64,000 bases of DNA. Origin: Sulfitobacter sediminilitoris. GTDB lineage: Bacteria; Pseudomonadota; Alphaproteobacteria; Rhodobacterales; Rhodobacteraceae. Shown piece after piece: positions 1-8,266 of this stretch (the stretch's first letter is position 1; the number at the start of each line of letters is the position of its first letter). The notes under the pieces are model-generated. The model made no database searches and was not told the DNA's origin. It was given only the letters and a program-made list of their open reading frames with translations. Position numbers and translations under genes: made by a program. The DNA is taken from NCBI RefSeq assembly GCF_010667575.1, contig NZ_JAABNT010000002.1, positions 62,001 to 126,000 on the forward strand. The letters are read 5' to 3'.

Positions 1-573
1 ACATTCTTAAAAATGCTCACTGCCCAAGCGCGATATCACGATCCATTGGAACCGATCGATTCTTCCGAATACGCTGCGCAGCTTGCGCAGTTCTCAATGG
101 TGGAACAGCAGGTCATGTCGAACGATCTGTTGGCCTCGCTCGCTGCGCAGCTAGGCTCTGGAAATATGGCGCAAACGGCAAGCTGGATCGGGATGGAAGC
201 CCTGACAACAGCACCCACCTACTTTGATGGAACACCCCTGCGCATCACACCGAACCCTGCTGCCATTTCTGATGAGGTCTTTCTGATTGTCCGTGACGAA
301 ACCGGGCAAGAGGTCCAGCGTGTCGCACTTCCCGTCTCGGCAGAGCCCTTTGAATGGGCAGGTGTGGCAAAGGATGGCGGCCCGTTCGAAAACGGTATCT
401 ACAGCTTTGACATCGAAAGCCGCGCAAACGGAGAAGTCATTCTATCGGAACCTGCTGAAACCTACGGACGGATCACCAAAACACGCCTTCAAGACGGTGA
501 AGCGATTCTGATCCTTGAGGGTGGATCTGCAATTCTTGCGGCTGGCGTCACCGGGCTTCGCGAACCAGTCTGA
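1..573 (+). CDS. flgD: Flagellar hook capping protein FlgD (5' truncated by window edge)
   Basis: FlgD caps the growing flagellar hook and guides hook-subunit assembly outside the cell. The frame is already open at base 1 and reads TFLKMLTAQARYHDPLEP, the conserved FlgD N-terminal signature, so the ATG at 13 is internal and the true start lies before the window. After SEYAAQLAQFSMVEQQ come about 130 residues of beta-rich hook-cap domain ending in TGLREPV. About 190 residues are visible. The gene faces the amine oxidoreductase on the other strand with a 5-base gap and no terminator that I can see. The rest of a flagellar cluster presumably lies to the left. Confidence 0.93.
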   Translation, partial: TFLKMLTAQARYHDPLEPIDSSEYAAQLAQFSMVEQQVMSNDLLASLAAQLGSGNMAQTASWIGMEALTTAPTYFDGTPLRITPNPAAISDEVFLIVRDETGQEVQRVALPVSAEPFEWAGVAKDGGPFENGIYSFDIESRANGEVILSEPAETYGRITKTRLQDGEAILILEGGSAILAAGVTGLREPV

Positions 574-578
574 TCAGG

Positions 579-1907
579 TCATCTGTCTTGCAGCGCAAAT
601 CCTGCATAGGCAATCGGCATGATTGCGCGGCGCAGCCGACCAAGTTCAAATTTTGACAGCGGACGTTGGATCGCTTTGGGGTAGACGCGTTCTGGCTCTT
701 TGTCGCGCACCAAATCGGCCAGCAATACACCGCAATAGCTGGCCATGGCCACACCGTTCCCATGATAGCAAAGGCTGGTGTAGAATCCGGGTTCTCCCGG
801 CACTGGCCCAACATAGGGCATCCGATCACGGCCGATACAGACCATTCCGGACCATGCATTCGTGGTTTCAATATGCCTCCAAGCCGGAAACATCGCATCG
901 AAGTCGGCGCGCGCGCGGCTGATCGCGCGTGCTTCTGACGCTGGATTGGCCATCAAACCGCCGCGCACGCCGAACAGCATGCGATTGTCCGGCATCAGCC
1001 GGAAGTAGTGCAAAAGGTGACGGGTGTCATAGGACGCCTGCCCAGAGGTCCAACCCTGTGCACCCAGTTCCGATTGGGTCATGGGACGGCTGACGATGAT
1101 GCTGGATTGTGTAGGCATGTACCGACCGGCCAGCCAATTTGGCAGATCTTCGGAGGAATAGCCGTTGGTCGCAAATATCACTCTGTCTGCCTGCACCTGA
1201 CCACTGCCCGCCTGCACTCGGAACCCGTCATGCGAGCGCGTTATCCCCGTCACCGGCGTGTCATGAAATATCCGGGCACCGGCACCTTCAGCAGCCCTTG
1301 CCAATCCATTGATGTATTTCCGCGGGTTCAGGGCAAACCCGATCGGCGTCGTCAAGGCTCCAAAGAATCCGGCATTCATACCGCTGGCCTCAAGCTCTCC
1401 CGGATCGGTGAGCCGCGCCTCCAGACCATAGCTGTCGCTGTAATAGGCCAGCTGTTGTTTCATCTCTTCGAAATCGCGCGGTCTGTGGGCAAACTGCGTC
1501 TCCCCGTCAGAGTGGCGGTCTACGTCGATATCAAACCGCTGCAGCAGAGATTCGACCAAATGGATCGCGTCCATTTCGGCCTTTCGCCAATCATTTCGGC
1601 CAGCTCGGCCAAAGGCTTTCTCCAGCGCTGCATTGTCCAGCATCCCGCCACCCAGACAACAGAACCCACCATTCCGGCCGGACGCACCCCAGCCGACAAA
1701 TCGGCTTTCCAGCACCGCGACGGAAACACCCGCCTCAGCCAGATGCAGGGCAGCAGAAATACCAGTAAACCCACCTCCGATGATCGCAACATCGCAGGTA
1801 TGTGCGCCATTCAGCGAATCGCGTTGCGGCAAATCGGTGGTCTGATCCCACCAGCACCCGGCGCGTGGTGCATCAGAATAGGCAAAGTCCGAATATATCC
1901 GGCGCAT
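579..1907 (-). CDS. FAD-dependent amine oxidoreductase, PuuB/DadA type
   Basis: 442-residue flavoprotein of the DAO family, which oxidises amines or D-amino acids with FAD. The N-terminal dinucleotide-binding motif is VAIIGGGFTGISAALHLAE near residues 40-60, followed by the GASGRNGGF motif seen in gamma-glutamylputrescine oxidases. The C-terminal part contains CYHGNGVAMASYCG, a typical FAD-contacting segment. It is the last gene of the polyamine ABC transporter operon, and its ATG overlaps the potI stop by one base (TGATG), so the two are probably translationally coupled. The context argues for oxidation of putrescine, gamma-glutamylputrescine or a related amine. The exact substrate cannot be read from the sequence. 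Confidence 0.85.
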   Translation of the reverse strand: MRRIYSDFAYSDAPRAGCWWDQTTDLPQRDSLNGAHTCDVAIIGGGFTGISAALHLAEAGVSVAVLESRFVGWGASGRNGGFCCLGGGMLDNAALEKAFGRAGRNDWRKAEMDAIHLVESLLQRFDIDVDRHSDGETQFAHRPRDFEEMKQQLAYYSDSYGLEARLTDPGELEASGMNAGFFGALTTPIGFALNPRKYINGLARAAEGAGARIFHDTPVTGITRSHDGFRVQAGSGQVQADRVIFATNGYSSEDLPNWLAGRYMPTQSSIIVSRPMTQSELGAQGWTSGQASYDTRHLLHYFRLMPDNRMLFGVRGGLMANPASEARAISRARADFDAMFPAWRHIETTNAWSGMVCIGRDRMPYVGPVPGEPGFYTSLCYHGNGVAMASYCGVLLADLVRDKEPERVYPKAIQRPLSKFELGRLRRAIMPIAYAGFALQDR

Positions 1908-2725
1908 CAGGCCGTGCGCTCGGCCGCACGCGCGTCCTTTTGTGCGCGGACCGCGCTCTGCTTGCTGACCAAAGACGCGCTGATAACACCCACGGTCACA
2001 ATCAGTATCATGATGGTGGACAGCGCGTTGATCTCGGGTGAGACCCCCAAACGGACAGCTGAGAAGATCTTGATCGGCAGGGTCGTGGCAGAGGGACCAG
2101 CAGTGAAGGACGCGATCACCAGATCATCAAGGCTTAGGGTGAATGCCAGCAGCCAGCCAGAAATGACAGCCGGTGCGATGATCGGCAGTGTCACCAGCCG
2201 AAAGGATTCCCAAGGGGACGCACCCAGATCAAGGGCCGCTTCCTCAAGCGAACGGTCAAAGGTAACAAGCCGCGAGGATACGACAACCGAAACATAGCAC
2301 ATTGAAAATGTTGTGTGTGCCAGCACAATGGTCAGCACCCCCCGATCCAGACCGATCCCGATGAAAAGCAGCAACAGCGATAGGCCAGTTATCACTTCTG
2401 GCATCACCAGCGGGGCGTAGATCATGCCGGAAAACAGAGTCCGCCCCAAAAACCGCCCGCCCCGTACCAGCACGTAGGCCGCCATTGTGCCCAGCACCGT
2501 CGCGAAGGTCGATGAAATTACCGCGACCTTGATCGTGACCCAGGCAGCATCCAGAAACGCCTCGTTCCGAAACAGCTCTCCGTACCATTTGGTGGAAAAC
2601 CCGGCCCAGACCGTGACCAGCTTGGACGCGTTGAAACTGTACACGATCAGAACGATCATCGGGAGATAGAGAAACGCGAACCCGAGTGTCAGGGATGTGA
2701 CATTGAACCAGCTTAGCCGTCTCAT
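1907..2725 (-). CDS. potI: Polyamine ABC transporter permease, PotI type
   Basis: 272-residue inner-membrane permease of the binding-protein-dependent family with about six membrane segments. The first runs over residues 10-30 (LGFAFLYLPMIVLIVYSF). The EAA loop that docks onto the ATPase is visible as EEAALDLGASPWESFRLVTLP near residues 160-180. It overlaps potH by four bases (ATGA) and touches the downstream oxidoreductase by one, so it is an internal operon gene. It would form a heterodimeric channel with PotH. Assignment to polyamines rests on the whole operon, since the permease alone would fit other opine or polyamine importers. Confidence 0.9.
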   Translation of the reverse strand: MRRLSWFNVTSLTLGFAFLYLPMIVLIVYSFNASKLVTVWAGFSTKWYGELFRNEAFLDAAWVTIKVAVISSTFATVLGTMAAYVLVRGGRFLGRTLFSGMIYAPLVMPEVITGLSLLLLFIGIGLDRGVLTIVLAHTTFSMCYVSVVVSSRLVTFDRSLEEAALDLGASPWESFRLVTLPIIAPAVISGWLLAFTLSLDDLVIASFTAGPSATTLPIKIFSAVRLGVSPEINALSTIMILIVTVGVISASLVSKQSAVRAQKDARAAERTA

Positions 2726-3600
2726 TGCTCGGCCTCCTGCTGTTTTTGCTGATTGCGCTGAAACAGCACGATGGGAATTACAAGGATCAACAGCAAGATC
2801 ACCGCAACAGCCGACGCAACAGGCCAGTCACGATTGTTAAAGAACTCCTCCCAAAGCACTTTGCCGATCATCAGCGTGCCGGATCCACCCAACAGGGACG
2901 GGATCACGAACTCGCCCAGCGCTGGAATGAAGACAAGGAAAGAGCCTGCAATGATACCGTTCTTGGACAATGGGATGGTGACAAGCCAGAACGCCTGCAT
3001 TTTGGAGCATCCCAGATCTTCTGCTGCCTCGTTCAGAGATGAATCCATCCGGTCGAGCGCGGCATAGATCGGCAGGATCATGAAAGGCAGATAGGTGTAG
3101 ACGATCCCGATATAGACAGCGGTATTCGTGTTCAGGATCGTCAGCGGTTCATTGATCAGGCCAAGCCAGGTCAACAGCTGGTTCAGCAGCCCTTCATTGC
3201 TGAGGATCCCCATCCATGAATAGACGCGGATCAGGAAAGACGTCCAGAACGGCAGGATCACCAGCATCATCAGCGTCGGGCGCCATTCCTCTGGTGCCTT
3301 GGCCATACCGTAGGCAATCGGGTACCCCACAAGCAACGTCAGGAAGGTCGAGATCAAAGCGATCCGCAGTGAACTGAGGTAGGCTTTCCAGTAGAGATCA
3401 TCTTCGGTCAGGAAAACGAAATTCTCAAAATCCAGTTCGCTGATCAACGCGCCGATGCCATCCTTCAACGTCGGCGTATAGGGCGGGATCGCAAGCGCGG
3501 CATCCGAGAGCGAGATTTTCAGAACGATCAGAAATGGTGCCAGAAACAGCACCAGCAGCCACAGGTAAGGGACAGCGATAAGGGCGGCGCGGCGCATCAT
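2722..3600 (-). CDS. potH: Polyamine ABC transporter permease, PotH type
   Basis: Permease of about 292 residues with six predicted membrane segments. A long periplasmic loop follows the first one (ALAIPPYTPTLKDGIGALIS and beyond), as in PotB/PotH. The EAA motif is EAAEDLGCSKMQAFWLVTIP in the C-terminal third. An upstream in-frame ATG at 3645 exists, but the ATG at 3600 overlaps the potG stop by one base (TGATG) and gives the usual start MMRRAALIAVPYLW, so I prefer it. The 3' end overlaps potI by four bases. It is the partner of PotI in the inner membrane. Confidence 0.9.
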   Translation of the reverse strand: MMRRAALIAVPYLWLLVLFLAPFLIVLKISLSDAALAIPPYTPTLKDGIGALISELDFENFVFLTEDDLYWKAYLSSLRIALISTFLTLLVGYPIAYGMAKAPEEWRPTLMMLVILPFWTSFLIRVYSWMGILSNEGLLNQLLTWLGLINEPLTILNTNTAVYIGIVYTYLPFMILPIYAALDRMDSSLNEAAEDLGCSKMQAFWLVTIPLSKNGIIAGSFLVFIPALGEFVIPSLLGGSGTLMIGKVLWEEFFNNRDWPVASAVAVILLLILVIPIVLFQRNQQKQQEAEQ

Positions 3601-4727
3601 CAATGCTCCAGCAGCACGCCTGCGGTGGCGCTCCATGAGATCCACACCGGATCTTCCCAGGTGATGTCCCGCCGCGCAATCCTGCGGGTGTTGGCGGTTT
3701 GTGCCTTGATGATCTGACCCGTCGGGAGTTCAACATGGTAGGTGGATAGGTTGCCAAGATAGGCAATGTCCAGCACCTTGCCCTGCATCGCATTATCCGC
3801 ATCGTCCGGTTTTTCGGTAGAGATGCGGATTTTCTCGGGACGAATGGCCAAGTGCACTTTTTGACCATCGCTAAATGTCTTCTGTGACGTGGCCTTGATT
3901 GGCGCTTGGCCCTCGATCCAATTCAGCGAATATTCATCCTCTCCGGACGGGCGGGCCTCCGCTTCGATGATGTTCACATCACCGATGAAGTCCGCCACGT
4001 AGACCGAGTTCGGGTACTCATAGATCGCCGCAGGTGTCGCGACCTGAATGATACGGCCCTCGTCCATAACCGCGACGCGACTGGCGACGGTCATCGCTTC
4101 TTCCTGGTCGTGGGTCACGATCACGAAGGTGGTTCCTGTCGTTTCCTGAATGTCCATCAGCTCAAATTGCGTGTCCTGACGCAATTTCTTGTCCAAAGCG
4201 CCAAGTGGTTCGTCCAGCAAAAGCAACTTTGGCGCCTTCGCCAATGAACGCGCAAGGGCAACGCGCTGACGCTGACCACCGGAAATCTGGTGCGGCTTGC
4301 GGCGCGCGAATTTCTCAAGCCGGACCAGCTTGAGCATCTCGTCGACCCGTGCTTCGATCTCAGCCTTGCTCTTGCGGTCACGCTTGAGACCAAAGGCAAT
4401 GTTCTCCCAAACACTCAGGTGCGGAAACAAGGCATAGGACTGGAACATCATGTTCACCGCACGTTCATTCGGCGGTACCGGGCCAATGTCCTGACCTGCG
4501 AGTTCGATCTTGCCCTCTGTCACGGATTCAAAACCTGCAAGCATGCGCATCATCGTGGTCTTGCCACAGCCAGATGGCCCCAGCAGCGCAAAGAATTCCT
4601 GCGCGTAGATGTCCAGCGTCAGATCATCTATCGCAACAAACTCACCAAACCGCTTGGTGACGTTTTGAAATCGAATGAGGGGTTTTTCGTTGGGGTCGTC
4701 CCACGGGGCGAAAACAGATTGGCTCAC
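3600..4727 (-). CDS. potG: Polyamine ABC transporter ATP-binding protein, PotG/PotA type
   Basis: ABC ATPase of about 375 residues that powers import through PotH/PotI. It has Walker A (GPSGCGKTT), the Q-loop (FQSYALFPHLS), the signature ISGGQRQRVALARSLA and Walker B (LLLLDEPLGALD), then the switch His in VTHDQEEAM. A C-terminal TOBE-like beta domain (LAIRPEKIRIS onward) is typical of the PotA/PotG group. The GTG at 4727 is chosen because it gives SQSVFAPWDDPNEKP, a common start in this family, with AAAGGG about 10 bases upstream. A TTG at 4760 would add 11 odd residues. A hairpin separates this gene from potF upstream. Confidence 0.9.
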   Translation of the reverse strand: MSQSVFAPWDDPNEKPLIRFQNVTKRFGEFVAIDDLTLDIYAQEFFALLGPSGCGKTTMMRMLAGFESVTEGKIELAGQDIGPVPPNERAVNMMFQSYALFPHLSVWENIAFGLKRDRKSKAEIEARVDEMLKLVRLEKFARRKPHQISGGQRQRVALARSLAKAPKLLLLDEPLGALDKKLRQDTQFELMDIQETTGTTFVIVTHDQEEAMTVASRVAVMDEGRIIQVATPAAIYEYPNSVYVADFIGDVNIIEAEARPSGEDEYSLNWIEGQAPIKATSQKTFSDGQKVHLAIRPEKIRISTEKPDDADNAMQGKVLDIAYLGNLSTYHVELPTGQIIKAQTANTRRIARRDITWEDPVWISWSATAGVLLEH

Positions 4728-4760
4728 GAAGAGGCATCCCTTTGATTGGCAAGGGGTCAA

Positions 4761-4798
4761 CGGAAAAGGGCGCGACCTTTGAAAGCCGCGCCCTTCCG
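4761..4798 (-). terminator. Hairpin between potF and potG (attenuator-type terminator)
   Basis: A GC-rich inverted repeat (arms around 4761-4774 and 4787-4798, core GGGCGCG/CGCGCCC) directly follows the potF stop codon on the minus strand, with a short T-containing stretch after the second arm. In binding-protein transporters such a structure often allows the binding-protein mRNA to outlast the permease/ATPase mRNA. That role is inferred here. Confidence 0.55.
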
Positions 4799-4805
4799 AA
4801 ACATC

Positions 4806-5891
4806 TTAGGTACCGGACTTGATCTTGGTCCACATACGGGTCACGGTCCGCTGCACCTTAGGGCCGTAGGGCGACGTGGTATAGAGGTTTTCAAGCGTTG
4901 CCTCATCCGGGTAGATCGCTGTGTCGCCGATCACGTCTTCCTCAAGAAATTCCTGAGACGCCTTGTTACCGTTGGCGTAGTAGACGTAGTTGGATGCCGC
5001 CGCCATGTTCTGCGCGTCCATGATGAAGTTCAGGAACTTATGCGCCGCGTCCGGGTTTGGTGCATCCACCGGGATCGCCATGTTATCGAACCACATCAGC
5101 GCACCTTCTTGTGGCGCATAGTATTCGATCTCAACCCCGTTGTCGGCCTCTGCGGCGCGGTCACGCGCTTGCAGGATATCCCCGGACCAACCGATTGCAA
5201 CGCAGATATCACCGTTCGCCAGCGCATTGATGTATTCAGAACTGTGGAATTTCTGCACGTAGGGTGCCACTGCGGTCAGCACAGGCTCCGTCTTTGCGAT
5301 CACATCGGGATCCTGGCTGTCAGGGTCTTCACCGATATAGGCCAGTGTTGCCGGAATGATCTCTGCGGGCGCGTCAAGGAAATGCACACCGCACTCAGAC
5401 AGCTTTTCCATATTTGCCGGATCAAGCACGAGGGCGAGGGAACCGACAGGCGCATCGTCGCCCAACACTTCCTTGACCTTGTTGATGTTCACACCAAGGC
5501 CGGTTGTGCCCCACATGTAGTTGATCGCGTACTCGCCTGTGGGGTCATACTTGGCCAGACGGTCATTGATGACGTCCCACATGTTTTCTTTGTTGGGCAG
5601 CTTTGCTGGATCCAGCTTCTGGAACGCCCCTGCCGTAATCTGGCGCTGCAGGAATGTACCCGATGGTACCACCACGTCATAGCCAGAGCCACCGGCGAGC
5701 AGTTTGGTCTCCAGCACTTCGTTGCTGTCGAACACGTCGTAGATCAGCTCAATCCCGGTTTCGGTTTCGAACTTTTCCAACAGGCTCTCATCGATATAGT
5801 CCGACCAGTTGTACACGCGGACTTCTTCAGCCGCTGCGGCACCAGCCATCAAAGCGGCAGCAGCAACGCCGCCCAGAATACGATTAATCAT
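4806..5891 (-). CDS. potF: Periplasmic polyamine-binding protein, PotF/PotD type
   Basis: 361-residue solute-binding protein. Residues 1-22 form a Sec signal peptide (MINRILGGVAAAALMAGAAA, cleavage likely near AAA-EE). The mature start EEVRVYNWSDYIDESLLEKF is the hallmark of PotD/PotF, and the acidic and aromatic residues that grip polyamines lie in such segments (NWSDYI, YMWGTTG, IGWSGD, WFDNMAIP). It is the first gene of the minus-strand operon potF-G-H-I-oxidoreductase, with GGGAG about 8 bases before the ATG. The gene diverges from a GntR regulator. Putrescine is the likely ligand given the neighbours, but spermidine is possible. Confidence 0.93.
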   Translation of the reverse strand: MINRILGGVAAAALMAGAAAAEEVRVYNWSDYIDESLLEKFETETGIELIYDVFDSNEVLETKLLAGGSGYDVVVPSGTFLQRQITAGAFQKLDPAKLPNKENMWDVINDRLAKYDPTGEYAINYMWGTTGLGVNINKVKEVLGDDAPVGSLALVLDPANMEKLSECGVHFLDAPAEIIPATLAYIGEDPDSQDPDVIAKTEPVLTAVAPYVQKFHSSEYINALANGDICVAIGWSGDILQARDRAAEADNGVEIEYYAPQEGALMWFDNMAIPVDAPNPDAAHKFLNFIMDAQNMAAASNYVYYANGNKASQEFLEEDVIGDTAIYPDEATLENLYTTSPYGPKVQRTVTRMWTKIKSGT

Positions 5892-5909
5892 GTGTTACTC
5901 CCATAACAT

Positions 5910-5928
5910 TGCCGGGTTGGTCCCGGCA
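5910..5928 (-). promoter_or_regulatory. Perfect inverted repeat in the potF leader
   Basis: TGCCGGG-TTGGT-CCCGGCA is a 7-bp perfect dyad just upstream of the potF Shine-Dalgarno site. It could be a 5' mRNA stabilising hairpin or an operator. There is no direct evidence for either. Confidence 0.35.
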
Positions 5929-5938
5929 TTCCGGTAAT

Positions 5939-5946
5939 TTGATCAA
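5939..5946. promoter_or_regulatory. TTGATCAA palindrome between potF and the GntR gene
   Basis: An 8-bp perfect palindrome embedded in AATTTGATCAAG. The 10-mer AATTTGATCA recurs at 6757-6766 in front of the transaminase gene. Location in both control regions flanking the GntR regulator makes it a candidate operator. The binding itself is inferred. Confidence 0.35.
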
Positions 5947-6037
5947 GTTTTGCCTCTCGCGGCAAGATAATTTATGCTTTCACGCAGGGCGCAAGGGTGC
6001 AAGGTGCATCCAGAGCCGCAAAAACAGGCGACACCTG

Positions 6038-6727
6038 ATGAACCTTGATGTGACGACACCTTCCAACCCGTTTCTGCGCACGGATGCCGGGAAAATGCCC
6101 GCTCACCAACTTGTCTATGAACAGCTGCGGGTCATGATTTTGTTCGGGGATCTGGCGCCCGGCCAGGCTGTGACAATTCAGGGTCTAACCACGCAGCTGG
6201 GCGCGGGGATGACGCCGGTGCGCGAGGCGCTGCGCCGGTTGATCGCAGAAGGGGCGCTGACACATCAGGGAAACCGTCGCGTCAGCGTTCCTGTCCTGAC
6301 ACCTGATTGTATAGAAGAGCTTGGTTTTATGCGAAAAACCATAGAGCCAGAGCTGGCGAGGCGCGCAGTCAAACGCATATCCGAAGAAGATCTTGAGGCC
6401 ATCACCAGCTGTGACGACGATCTGAACATGGCGATAGCAAAGGGCGACATCGGCGGTTATCTGACACATAACTACCGCTTTCACGCAACGATCTATGAAT
6501 GTGCCCAAGCACCGATCATGACGGCGACGGTAGATCGGCTCTGGTTACGATTTGGCCCCTCTCTGCGCGTTGTCTGCGGTCGGTTTGGCACCAGCAATCT
6601 GCCAGATAAACACAAGGATCTTCTGGTCGCCTTCACCGAAAGGGACGCAGATGCCGCAGCCGTGGCAATGGCCGAAGATGTCGAGCAGGGTATGCGCCAA
6701 ATTGAGGCGGCCTTGTCGGAGGGATAA
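6038..6727 (+). CDS. GntR-family regulator (FCD subfamily), probable polyamine regulator
   Basis: 229-residue regulator. The N-terminal winged helix-turn-helix spans roughly residues 18-85 (HQLVYEQLRVMILFGDLAPGQ, then GMTPVREALRRLIAEGAL, the GntR recognition-helix motif). The C-terminal all-helical FCD ligand domain includes the metal/ligand His pair region NYRFHATIYE. The ATG at 6038 is preferred over an upstream in-frame ATG at 5909 because the extra 43 residues look non-coding and the chosen start gives the normal family length. It lies divergent from potF and directly upstream of the transaminase, so it probably controls both in response to a polyamine or a breakdown product. Confidence 0.87.
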   Translation: MNLDVTTPSNPFLRTDAGKMPAHQLVYEQLRVMILFGDLAPGQAVTIQGLTTQLGAGMTPVREALRRLIAEGALTHQGNRRVSVPVLTPDCIEELGFMRKTIEPELARRAVKRISEEDLEAITSCDDDLNMAIAKGDIGGYLTHNYRFHATIYECAQAPIMTATVDRLWLRFGPSLRVVCGRFGTSNLPDKHKDLLVAFTERDADAAAVAMAEDVEQGMRQIEAALSEG

Positions 6728-6756
6728 GCCGCGGTTTGATTCGATTGACTTTGCAC

Positions 6757-6767
6757 AATTTGATCAT
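6757..6767. promoter_or_regulatory. Second copy of AATTTGATCA upstream of the transaminase, within a possible promoter
   Basis: The repeat overlaps a plausible promoter: TTGACT at 6745-6750, 16 bases, then TATTCT. It lies about 45 bases before the transaminase ATG. A regulator bound here would cover the promoter. Proposed as a second operator of the adjacent GntR protein. Confidence 0.3.
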
Positions 6768-6811
6768 ATTCTGACGCCAAGCGTCTCCTCCCCTCGCAAA
6801 GGTCCCAGAAT

Positions 6812-8209
6812 ATGTCCAGCATCACTAATCATCTCCCCACCGCTGAACTGCAGGCGCTGGATGCCGCGCATCACATGCACCCCTTCACCACCGGGGACGA
6901 GATCAATGCCAAGGGCGCGCGGGTCATCACCCGCGCCAAAGGCGTCTATCTGACCGATAGTGATGGGAATGAAATTCTGGATGCAATGGCAGGCCTGTGG
7001 TGCGTAAACCTTGGCTATGGCCGCCCGGAGATGGGTCAAGTTGCGGCGCGGCAGATGAATGAACTGCCTTACTACAACACCTTCTTTCAGACGACCCACG
7101 TACCTGTCATCGCCTTGGCAAAAGAATTGGCCGACCTTGCACCGGGTCACCTAAACCACGTTTTCTTTGCCGGGTCCGGGTCCGAAGCGAATGACACCAA
7201 CCTGCGGATGATTCGGACGTATTGGGCTGAAAAGGGTCAGCCAGAGAAGTCACACGTCATCAGCCGCAAGAATGCCTATCACGGCTCTTCCATCGGCTCC
7301 GGCTCTCTTGGTGGTATGACCTATATGCACGCGCAGGGCGGCATGCCGATCCCCGGCATCCACCATATCGGTCAGCCTGATTGGTGGGCAGAAGGTGGTG
7401 ACCACACGCCAGAGGAATTCGGCCTGGCCCGCGCAAAAGAGCTTGAGGAAAAGATCCTTGAACTGGGCGCCGAGAAAGTCGCGGCCTTTATTGGTGAGCC
7501 TGTTCAGGGTGCCGGTGGCGTTATCATTCCGCCCAGCACCTATTGGCCCGAAATCCAACGGACCTGCAAAAAATACGATGTTCTGCTGATCGCAGATGAG
7601 GTGATCTGCGGCTTTGGCCGGACCGGCAATTGGTTCGGTTCCCAGACCATGGACATCACGCCCGACATCATGACCATCGCCAAAGGACTGTCCTCTGGCT
7701 ATGCGCCCATCGGCGGTTCCATTGTGTCTGATGAGATCGCCGAGGTGATCAACGCCTGCGAATTCAACCATGGCTACACGTATTCAGGCCACCCGGTTTG
7801 TGCATCGGTCGCGCTGGAGAACCTGCGGATCATGCAAGAAGAAGACCTCTTGAGCCACGTACGCAACGTGGCGATGCCAGCCCTTCACGCAGCACTTGAG
7901 GAATTGGGCGACCACCCTCTCGTGGGCGGTGTGAACGTTTCAGGCATGATGGCTTCGCTCCCGTTGACGCCGCACAAGGAAAGCCGCGCGATGTTCGCCG
8001 GAGAAAAAGGCACCGTCGGCTATATGTGCCGCGAGCATTGCTTTGCCAACAATCTGGTGATGCGTCACGTGGGCGACCGCATGATCATCTCTCCGCCGTT
8101 GGTGATCACACCAGAAGAGATCGAGGTCTTTGGCAAAAGGGCCAAGCTGGCGCTTGATGCAACCTACAAGGACCTCAAAGACAAAGATATGCTCAAGGCT
8201 GCGTCATAG
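6812..8209 (+). CDS. Class III aminotransferase, putrescine/omega-amine:pyruvate type (SpuC-like)
   Basis: 465-residue PLP-dependent class III aminotransferase. Recognisable segments are the N-terminal HHMHPFTTG, the cofactor-binding GSGSEANDTNLRM, the Asp of IADEVICGFGRTG that contacts the pyridine nitrogen, and the PLP lysine in MTIAKGLSSGYAP. The family moves the terminal amino group of putrescine or other omega-amines to pyruvate, giving an aminoaldehyde and alanine. Placement next to the pot operon and GntR gene supports polyamine breakdown. Beta-alanine or taurine as substrate cannot be excluded. Confidence 0.88.
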   Translation: MSSITNHLPTAELQALDAAHHMHPFTTGDEINAKGARVITRAKGVYLTDSDGNEILDAMAGLWCVNLGYGRPEMGQVAARQMNELPYYNTFFQTTHVPVIALAKELADLAPGHLNHVFFAGSGSEANDTNLRMIRTYWAEKGQPEKSHVISRKNAYHGSSIGSGSLGGMTYMHAQGGMPIPGIHHIGQPDWWAEGGDHTPEEFGLARAKELEEKILELGAEKVAAFIGEPVQGAGGVIIPPSTYWPEIQRTCKKYDVLLIADEVICGFGRTGNWFGSQTMDITPDIMTIAKGLSSGYAPIGGSIVSDEIAEVINACEFNHGYTYSGHPVCASVALENLRIMQEEDLLSHVRNVAMPALHAALEELGDHPLVGGVNVSGMMASLPLTPHKESRAMFAGEKGTVGYMCREHCFANNLVMRHVGDRMIISPPLVITPEEIEVFGKRAKLALDATYKDLKDKDMLKAAS

Positions 8210-8243
8210 ACCGGGCTTAACCGACTATTGCCAAGACGGTCTG

Positions 8244-8266
8244 AAAAAGGCGGGATCAACCCCGCC
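8244..8266 (-). terminator. Rho-independent terminator of the lytic transglycosylase gene
   Basis: On the minus strand GGCGGG-GTTGAT-CCCGCC is followed by five T. The hairpin begins directly at the stop codon (TAG at 8267-8269) of the transglycosylase gene. Confidence 0.7.

Noticed and set aside
1008..2297. A long plus-strand open frame (about 429 codons) opposite the amine oxidoreductase and potI genes
   Set aside because: It has no recognisable domain, is Arg/Pro/Ser-rich as expected from antisense of GC-rich genes, and overlaps two well-supported genes.
4728..4760. TTG start 11 codons upstream of the potG GTG
   Set aside because: The extra residues are unlike the family, and the GTG gives the expected N-terminus with a better ribosome site.
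4746..5906. A 386-codon plus-strand frame opposite potF
   Set aside because: It is Cys/His/Arg-rich, carries no motif and mirrors the potF coding strand.
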